A stretch of 64,000 nucleotides of DNA from DASTFY01 sp963829955 (lineage in GTDB: Bacteria > Actinomycetota > Acidimicrobiia > Acidimicrobiales > Ilumatobacteraceae): NCBI GenBank assembly GCA_963829955.1, contig CAWHKS010000021.1:1-64000 (forward strand). Direction: 5' to 3'. Positions within the stretch are counted from its first letter, which is position 1. Each line of letters begins with the position of its first letter. The translations under genes and the position numbers were made by a program. The notes below the pieces were generated by a model. That model searched no databases. It was given only the letters and a program-made list of their open reading frames with translations, and was not told the DNA's origin. Shown piece after piece: positions 57,792-64,000 of the stretch.

Positions 57792-60353
57792 GTGGGCGAC
57801 GGGCGGGGTTCATCCAAGTTGGTCGGGCACGTTGGCAGGTTTGTCACGGTCACGCTCGTGGCCTCGTCACTGGCGGTGCTCACGGCAACGGAGCCGGCCG
57901 CCGGCGCCTCGTTGCCCCCTGGCTTTCAGGAGGAGATCGTCTTCAGCGGGCTCACCGAGCCGACCGCGGTGCGTTTCTCGCCAGACGGTCGAGTGTTCGT
58001 GGCCGAGAAGAGCGGTCTGGTCAAGGTCTTCGACAATCTGTCGGACACATCACCGACGGTCTTCGCGGACCTGCGAACGCAGGTCCACAACTTCTGGGAC
58101 CGGGGGCTGCTCGGCTTGGCGCTGGCTCCGAACTTCCCGACGAACCCGTGGGTCTACGTCCTCTACACCTTTGATGCCGCCATCGGCGGCACCGCACCGC
58201 GGTGGGGGTCGGTCGGTGGCACGTCGGACGGCTGCCCGACGCCGCCCGGTCCGACGGCCGACGGATGCGTGGTCGCCGGTCGGCTCTCGCGACTGCAGGC
58301 ATCTGGCAGCACGATGATCGGCTCCGAGCAGGTGCTGATCGAAGACTGGTGCCAGCAGTATCCGAGTCACTCGATCGGGAGTTTGGCCTTCGGGGCTGAC
58401 GGCGCCCTCTACGTCAGCGGCGGGGACGGCGCCAGCTTCAACTTCGTCGACTATGGGCAGGACGGCGCGCCGGTCAACCCGTGCGGCGACCCTCCGGGAG
58501 GCGTCGGCGGCACGATGACGGCGCCAACAGCCGAGGGTGGGGCCCTGCGGAGTCAGGATGTACGAACGACGGGCGATGCCGTCGGCCTCGACGGCGCGAT
58601 CCTGCGGGTCGACCCCGCCACGGGCGCCGGGCTTCCCGACAACCCGATGGCGTCGAGCAGCGATCCCAACTCCCGCCGGATCGTCGCCTACGGCCTGCGC
58701 AACCCGTTCCGCATCACAACCCGCCCAGGGACCAACGAGGTCTGGATCGGTGACGTCGGCTGGAACGAGTGGGAGGAGATCGACCGCCTCACCAACCCGA
58801 CCTCAGCACCGGTCGACAATTTCGGCTGGCCGTGTCACGAGGGCGACGGCCGACAGGGCGGCTACGACTCGGCGAATCTCAACCTCTGCGAGAACCTGTA
58901 CGCCGCCGGCAGTGGCGCGGTCGTGGCGCCCTACTTCCGCTACCACCACAACGAGCTCGTGGTACCCAACGAGGTCTGCCCGAAAGGCGGCTCATCGGTC
59001 GCCGGCACCTCGTTCGCCTTCTCGAGTGGCGGCTCGTATCCGGCCGAGTATCAAGGGGCGTTGTTCTTCGCCGACTACACCCGACGCTGCATTTGGGCGA
59101 TCCCGGCCGACGCCAACGGGCTCCCGGACATCTCGAAACGGCGCACGTTCGTCGGCGGCGCCGCCCAGCCCGTCGACCTCCAGATCGGGCCTGGCGGCGA
59201 TCTCTTCTACGTCGACCTCGGTGGCACCATCCGTCGCATCCGCTACTTCAACCAGAACCAACCTCCGATCGCGGTCGCCACGGCCAACCCAACCAGCGGG
59301 CCCGCGCCCTTGACGGTCGCGTTCGACGGCAGCGCCTCGAGCGATCCCGACGGTGACACGCTGACGTACGCGTGGGACCTGGATGGGGACGGTGCTTTCG
59401 ACGATGCCGCCGCCGCGACCGCCAGCTTCACCTACACCCAGTCGGGCACACGTACCGCCAGCCTCCGCGTGACGGATCCATCCGGGGCGAGCGGCACATC
59501 GTCGGTCACGATCTCGGCGGGCAACACCCCGCCGACAGCGGTGATCGACACGCCGGCTGCAGGCACGACTTGGAAGGTCGGGGACGTGATCACGTTCTCG
59601 GGCCACGCAACCGATCCCCAGGAGGGCACGCTGGCGGCATCCGCTCTCACCTGGTCCCTCGTCCTGCAGCACTGCCCGTCCACCTGCCACGAGCACCCGT
59701 TGCAGACCTTCGCGGGCACAGCGAGTGGCAGCTTCGTGGCCCCCGACCACGAGTACCCCTCCCATCTGGACCTGCGGCTGACGGCCACCGACGCCGGCGG
59801 CTTGACCAACACCAGGAGCGTCCGGCTCGACCCCCAAACCGTTGAGCTCGACTTCGGGTCCAGTCCAGCGGGGCTGACGCTGGCGGTCGGTTCGTCCAGC
59901 CAGACGACACCGTTCACCCGCACGGCGATCCTCGGTTCGACGCTCTCGATCAGCGCGCCGTCGCCGCAGGCGATCGGTGGGACGGCGTACGAGTTCATTG
60001 GGTGGTCCGACAGCGGCGCCCAAACCCACAACATCGCCGCGAACACGTCGGCGTCGTACACAGCGACCTACCGCGAACGGCCCGGCGGTCCGGCCATCTC
60101 CCAGGTGGCGGCCCGGTCCGGTCCGGGCCGCGTGACGATCACCTGGACGACGGACATCCCGGCCGACAGCCAAGTGCAGTACGGGACATCAACTGCCTAC
60201 GGCAGTGCTACGCCTCTCGACCGCACGCTCGTCACGGGCCATTCGGTGACGATCACCGGCCTCGCCCGCAAGACGCAGTACTTCTTCCAAGTGTCGAGCC
60301 GAGACGCCAGTGGGGACCTGTCGTCCGCCACCGGGAGCTTCCGAACGAGATAG
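57792..60353 (+). CDS. Secreted PQQ-dependent sugar dehydrogenase with PKD and fn3-like domains
   Basis: An 853-residue exported protein. Signal peptide at 1-39 (VTLVASSLAVLTATEPAAGA). Residues ~43-490 are a glucose/sorbosone-dehydrogenase six-bladed propeller: GLTEPTAVRFSPDGRVFVAEK, DRGLLGLALAPNFP, YPSHSIGSLAFGADGALYVSGGD, YGLRNPFRITTRPGTNEVWIGDVGWNEWEEI. Around 492-572 is a PKD domain (SDPDGDTLTYAWDLDGDG). Further beta-sandwich repeats follow, and ~764-853 is fibronectin-III-like (GRVTITWTTDIPADSQVQYG). Probably oxidises extracellular sugars with PQQ while attached to polymers. No PQQ-synthesis genes nearby. Confidence 0.88.
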   Translation: MGDGRGSSKLVGHVGRFVTVTLVASSLAVLTATEPAAGASLPPGFQEEIVFSGLTEPTAVRFSPDGRVFVAEKSGLVKVFDNLSDTSPTVFADLRTQVHNFWDRGLLGLALAPNFPTNPWVYVLYTFDAAIGGTAPRWGSVGGTSDGCPTPPGPTADGCVVAGRLSRLQASGSTMIGSEQVLIEDWCQQYPSHSIGSLAFGADGALYVSGGDGASFNFVDYGQDGAPVNPCGDPPGGVGGTMTAPTAEGGALRSQDVRTTGDAVGLDGAILRVDPATGAGLPDNPMASSSDPNSRRIVAYGLRNPFRITTRPGTNEVWIGDVGWNEWEEIDRLTNPTSAPVDNFGWPCHEGDGRQGGYDSANLNLCENLYAAGSGAVVAPYFRYHHNELVVPNEVCPKGGSSVAGTSFAFSSGGSYPAEYQGALFFADYTRRCIWAIPADANGLPDISKRRTFVGGAAQPVDLQIGPGGDLFYVDLGGTIRRIRYFNQNQPPIAVATANPTSGPAPLTVAFDGSASSDPDGDTLTYAWDLDGDGAFDDAAAATASFTYTQSGTRTASLRVTDPSGASGTSSVTISAGNTPPTAVIDTPAAGTTWKVGDVITFSGHATDPQEGTLAASALTWSLVLQHCPSTCHEHPLQTFAGTASGSFVAPDHEYPSHLDLRLTATDAGGLTNTRSVRLDPQTVELDFGSSPAGLTLAVGSSSQTTPFTRTAILGSTLSISAPSPQAIGGTAYEFIGWSDSGAQTHNIAANTSASYTATYRERPGGPAISQVAARSGPGRVTITWTTDIPADSQVQYGTSTAYGSATPLDRTLVTGHSVTITGLARKTQYFFQVSSRDASGDLSSATGSFRTR

Positions 60354-61680
60354 CATCTGCGGGGTTGCTCGAGGACCGCCGGGGCGGCTCGCCGCGATTC
60401 CGGCCCGACGCAAATCGCTAGGGCCACCGGTCCCCAGAGAGATTCGAAGACGTAGCCCGGCTGGGCATGCGCGCATGGTAGGGCTGTCGATCCTGGCCGT
60501 CTCGTACCCCGCGACGTGTGGCGGTTCTTTGGCGATGAGCGGCCTGATCCATACGGCCCCACCCACGGAGGCCGAAGGTTCATGCCGCCTATACGTCGTC
60601 CGCTGTCGATGCGGTCGACCCGAACAACGCTGAGAACGCTCGCGCATCCTTCGGAGTGGAGAGCCGATGCGGCGATCGCGATGCGGGCTAGTACGACGTG
60701 GAGGACGGCGACGCGAGTCGGAGAGGTCTACCGGGCGCCACGAATCGAAGGACGCCCGGTCACGGAGCCGGTCGCCGGGCCGTTCGTCATCTCTAAGTCA
60801 CCGCAGGCAAGAGGATCATGGCCGCTCGACGAGCGGGCCATCTCGAGGGAGGAGTGACTGAGCGTTGATCGTCAAGATGGCCAACACCTGCCCGACCAAG
60901 CTCGGGTGCAGGTTTACGCACTGGTCGATCCGCAAGCTCGCCAACCGCACGGGCCCGGCCACGACTCAAACACCGCCGTGCGCGTCGATGCTTCTCCACG
61001 GTGGGGGAGCGCAGGCCACCCGCACCTGGGCGACTCCGGCAGTCTCGGCGGTGGCGGGCATGAAGATCAGCTCGCTGTGATGACGGGAACGTCGCCCGTA
61101 GCGGCGGGGGTTGGTGGTTCGGGCTCCGCCCGCCCTCGATGCGGTCGTAGACAATCAGCTCGTCCGTTCGGGCCTCGCTCAGTCGCGCGTCGTCGGATCG
61201 CCCTGGTCACGTGACTGGTCGGACACTCCGGGGTATTCGACGTATCAACGGCAGGCGGTGGGGCTCTATCGTCGATGAATACTTCGTGACGACTCTGTGC
61301 GGTCGGCGCGGTGATGTGGTCGGAGGGCCTGGGATGTGTATCAGGCGAATGGAGGGTTGGCGGACGGGCGGTGGGTGTCGCCACGCCTGCAGTCGGTCTG
61401 GCGTTGGTCGTTGCCCTCATCCGGAATGTAGCGCCCGAGGTGCGCCGACGATGTTGACTCGTCCCGGGCGCCATGCTGCCGGTATCCGGACGGTCGGTGG
61501 GCCGTCGACTTGCCACCACAACCGAGAGGGGCCGACCGCTGGGGTTGACTCATCGAGACAAGTCGGACTACGTGGGCGGCGCTTGCGCCGACTGACGTCT
61601 CGTTCGCTCAGATCGGAACCATCACGCGACGCTCGTCGTCAGTTCGGCGTCGGCCGAAGCCATTAGCAAGGAGGTTCGTC
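60354..61680. other. Gene-poor stretch with transposase debris
   Basis: About 1.3 kb without a supportable intact gene. One short piece at 60865-60960 reads MANTCPTKLGCRFTHWSIRKLA, which resembles the HTH linker of IS630-family transposases. The rest shows no recognisable protein, and its open frames are GC-driven. A strong ribosome site AAGGAGG at 61669 belongs to the next gene. Confidence 0.45.
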
Positions 61681-62916
61681 GTGAGACCACTCGTCATCGG
61701 CGCCGTTGCTGCTGTTGCCGCTATCACCCTAACGGCATGCCCTCCTCCGCCAGATCCCGGGACGCCTGGGCCGTCGACGACGGATGCACCGACGCAATCC
61801 CCGACCGCAGATGCCCTCGATTTCTTGCGTAGCAACAGCCTTCTGCGTGTGAACGATGCCGGTTTGAGCCTTTGCGAGAAATCGCCGACTTTCTCTGGGA
61901 GATCGGCGCCGTCTGTATGGGTAACGGAGGTAGTGCCCGGACCTACTACGCCGGGTCCGGCGGCTGGTGGTGACTTCTTTGTGATCTGTGCGCTGACTGG
62001 GCGCGAGTTCAACCGCGGAGATGTGCTTCTTAAGACGCCTTCTGGTGCGTCGGTGGTGAATGTTTCCTTAACGGTGGACCGCGCCCAGCGCATCCGCACC
62101 CTCCACCCCGTGCCTGACGGGTTCGCACTCGTCGGCGCGACGCCAGGTGATCGGCGACTGCACTATGTCGGCTTGACCGAGCCAACGCATGCTCCTGACG
62201 ATGGCAACAACTGGATCACGCAGGTGACTCTCCTCCTGGTCGTTAATCGACCGGAGGGCGCTTGGCCGCTCTCGTTCATCGGCTCGGGTGTCCAGGTGCG
62301 GAAGTCAGTCCAAATCATGAATCACTGCAATCCCTCTCCGCCGGCGGGCTATCCCACCTCAAATCCGCTGGTGATCTCTCCTGGCACGGCAGTCGCACCA
62401 GGTCAGCCCGTATCTCCGGAGGCGAACTGTCGGATGATGCCGCAGCTCATCGGCGCCGACTTCGCCACGACGAAGCGCGCCTTTGAAGCGCGCGCCAAGT
62501 ACGGAGAATTCACTCTGAGAACAGCCACCGGCAATTGTGGCCTCCTAATGGAAGACGGCTCTTCGCGTGACAATCGACCGGGATTTGTCGATGAGACGAC
62601 ACCGCGAGCTGGTTGGTTCTATTCGCCCGGAGAGGAGATTAAACTCGTTCGGACGATCAAGTGCCCTCCGTTCCCCGAAGAGTACTTCTCACTGCAGACG
62701 GCGCCGAATGGATTCCCGTTCTGGGGAGTGGTGCCAGGCTTATCTTTCACGGACGTCGCGCAGCAGTTCAACGCCCTTAAATCGACGTACCCAGACTGGA
62801 AGTGGGAAGCCTTCCCAGCGTGCGGCCCAGGCTCCATCGTGAGTCGGTTCGAGTCCGTTGGCGGCAGCGCCGCCTTTCCCGGCGCGCTTATTCCTCACGT
62901 TCTAGTCTCTTGTTGA
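61681..62916 (+). CDS. Lipoprotein of unknown function with PASTA-like region
   Basis: A 411-residue exported protein. Signal peptide with lipobox ITLTACPPPP (Cys20), then a Pro/Thr-rich spacer. The mature part has no named domain, but MPQLIGADFATTKRAFEARA followed by GNCGLLMEDGSSRDNRPGF looks like a PASTA-type unit (polypeptide beginning with a Pro and an LIG turn), and EEYFSLQTAPNGFPFWGVVPGLSF may be another. Codon use is clearly less GC-rich than elsewhere (many third-position A/T), suggesting later acquisition. GTG 61681 has an AAGGAGG ribosome site 7 nt upstream. Confidence 0.68.
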   Translation: MRPLVIGAVAAVAAITLTACPPPPDPGTPGPSTTDAPTQSPTADALDFLRSNSLLRVNDAGLSLCEKSPTFSGRSAPSVWVTEVVPGPTTPGPAAGGDFFVICALTGREFNRGDVLLKTPSGASVVNVSLTVDRAQRIRTLHPVPDGFALVGATPGDRRLHYVGLTEPTHAPDDGNNWITQVTLLLVVNRPEGAWPLSFIGSGVQVRKSVQIMNHCNPSPPAGYPTSNPLVISPGTAVAPGQPVSPEANCRMMPQLIGADFATTKRAFEARAKYGEFTLRTATGNCGLLMEDGSSRDNRPGFVDETTPRAGWFYSPGEEIKLVRTIKCPPFPEEYFSLQTAPNGFPFWGVVPGLSFTDVAQQFNALKSTYPDWKWEAFPACGPGSIVSRFESVGGSAAFPGALIPHVLVSC

Positions 62917-62989
62917 GGCGACGGGTCGCGGCAGCAGCATCGCCATGGGCGCACGGCGACCCGCCCTCTGTGCTTAGGGGCTAGCGATT

Positions 62990-64000
62990 GTGGCTGGAAT
63001 CTTTCTCAGCTACCGTCGCTCGGACAGTGAGGACAAGACGGCTCGCATCGCGGATCGCCTGATACCCGAGTTCGGGAAGAATCGCATCTTCTTTGACAAG
63101 GACTCTCATAGCCTGGTGTCCGGCGCGGAGTTCGGCCAAGTCATCGATCAGCGAGTTGCCGATGCCGACGTGGTGGTGGCGATCATCGGCGACGGCTGGC
63201 TTGTCACCAACGACGACACCAAGCGCGCACGTCTCCATGACGAGGGAGACTTCGTCGCTCGTGAGCTGACGGGTGCGATTGATGCGGGCAAGCCGATTAT
63301 TCCCGTCCTTCTCGATCGAGACCGTCTTCCGGCGCCCGACGAGCTGCCAGATCGGCTGCGTGGCGTTCTTGATCACCAGGCGGCCATGGTTCGCACGGGC
63401 ACACCGTTCTCTCGTGATGTCGACGATCTCGTCCACGCGCTCCGCAACTATGTCCAGGACGACCGATCGCGGACGAGGCGATTTTTCGACCGTAACCGCC
63501 GGCGGATCGTCCTCGCCGCGAGCTCGGTGTTCGTCATCGGTGTGATCGGCTTCGGCATCCTCTTGTGGAGGAGTGTGCCCGCTCCCGAACCGCCGGAGCA
63601 GATGGACGGACCTTTCAACGTTGCCGTCGCCGAACTCGCAACGGACCAGCTCGACGATGTGACCGGCAGCGAGGCTGTGGGGATGAGTGCCGCGGCGGCC
63701 GTCGCCGACGCGATCGGCGCCAGTGCGGCGCCGGACGACACGATGGTCGTGTGGGGTCCCAGGAAGGTTGGACCCGTTCGAGGAACGAATGGGGAGGGCA
63801 ACAGCCGGCCCGAGGCACTGGACAGGGCGGCCCAGCTGAACGCCGATGTGCTTGTCTACGGCACGGCGCGACCAGGCGAAGGCGGCCGCGCGTCCGTGGA
63901 GTTGGGCATGGTGATCCGAGGCGCCGACGAGCGCCGGCCAGCCGATCCGCTCGTGCTCGAGAAGGCGTTCGGCCTCGCCGGCGAGGTCGACATTCGCCGC
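62990..64000 (+). CDS. Membrane-anchored TIR-domain protein, partial
   Basis: Open from GTG 62990 to the window end (337 codons so far). Residues 3-130 are a bacterial TIR domain: GIFLSYRRSDSEDKTARIADRL, IFFDKDS, VVVAIIGDGWL and DFVARELTGAIDAGKPIIPVLLD, where Glu92 matches the catalytic Glu of TIR NADases. A helix at ~173-193 (IVLAASSVFVIGVIGFGILLW) spans the membrane. The exported part (from FNVAVAELATDQLD) resembles the TolB/FlgO-like module seen ahead of TPR arrays (ALDRAAQLNADVLVYGTA). It could be a defence NADase or a signalling protein; the missing C-terminus decides. Confidence 0.8.
   Translation, partial: MAGIFLSYRRSDSEDKTARIADRLIPEFGKNRIFFDKDSHSLVSGAEFGQVIDQRVADADVVVAIIGDGWLVTNDDTKRARLHDEGDFVARELTGAIDAGKPIIPVLLDRDRLPAPDELPDRLRGVLDHQAAMVRTGTPFSRDVDDLVHALRNYVQDDRSRTRRFFDRNRRRIVLAASSVFVIGVIGFGILLWRSVPAPEPPEQMDGPFNVAVAELATDQLDDVTGSEAVGMSAAAAVADAIGASAAPDDTMVVWGPRKVGPVRGTNGEGNSRPEALDRAAQLNADVLVYGTARPGEGGRASVELGMVIRGADERRPADPLVLEKAFGLAGEVDIRR

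Noticed and set aside
61067..61519. A 150-codon minus-strand open frame in the gene-poor stretch
   Set aside because: Thr/Pro/Arg-biased with no motif, overlapped by equally open frames on the other strand.

Overview
The window comes from a high-GC actinobacterium, most likely class Acidimicrobiia. This is inferred from gene content (mycothiol synthase, F420-type luciferase-like oxidoreductases, a DUF3499 protein, a discrete type II fatty-acid synthase cluster) and from the many genes starting on GTG with almost no leader. No rRNA, CRISPR array or phage structural gene was seen.

Layout. 1-5.2 kb (minus): a coupled operon of an SDR-reductase/HAD fusion, an MDR dehydrogenase and a LarA-like protein, divergent from a TetR regulator and an MFS exporter (5.2-7.5 kb). 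7.5-16 kb: ddl and murF back to back, an LLM oxidoreductase, an Lrp regulator with ald, a 2-hydroxyacid dehydrogenase, a DUF2087 protein, a J-domain membrane protein and a VOC protein. 16.06-22.33 kb: a 6.2-kb integrative element in tRNA-Val(CAC), bounded by a 35-bp direct repeat. It carries a tyrosine integrase, an LPPTG-anchored beta-helix surface protein, an excisionase, a zinc-ribbon protein, a replication-type HTH protein containing iteron-like repeats, and an IS3 copy cut off at attR. 22.5-33.5 kb: housekeeping and conserved hypothetical genes (PPOX-fold, SRPBCC, ABC ATPase, M23 peptidase, APH-like kinase, DUF6285, DUF3237, rlmN, mshD, nth) and a candidate small RNA.

33.6-46.5 kb (plus): a combined histidine/tryptophan supercluster, hisD-C-B-H-A-F, a Cpn10-like gene, hisI, trpE, ygfZ, trpC, trpB2, trpF, trpB, trpA. 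Most joints are 4-bp stop/start overlaps, so translation is probably coupled; hisG, hisE, trpD and trpG must lie elsewhere. 46.6-49.9 kb: a fasciclin lipoprotein, a small Cys-rich protein, bcp, fabZ and a secreted lipoprotein. 50.0-54.4 kb (minus): fabD-fabH-fabG-acpP-fabF, where FabD carries an unusual C-terminal biotinyl/lipoyl-like domain.

54.5-64 kb: two DUF202 membrane proteins, a PPOX-like protein, tRNA-Leu(CAA), and a graveyard of integrase, IS3 and IS110 fragments next to it. Then come a large secreted PQQ-type sugar dehydrogenase, a gene-poor stretch, a lower-GC lipoprotein gene and a membrane-anchored TIR-domain protein running off the end.

Two themes recur. First, a TANNNT box (TACCGT, TAGCCT, TACGGT and similar) sits 6-11 nt before many first genes, as expected of leaderless transcription. 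Second, about a dozen otherwise well-conserved genes contain single-base frameshifts, including hisF and ddl. They cluster in the left half and look more like residual sequencing error than decay, so each broken gene should be read as probably intact in the organism.
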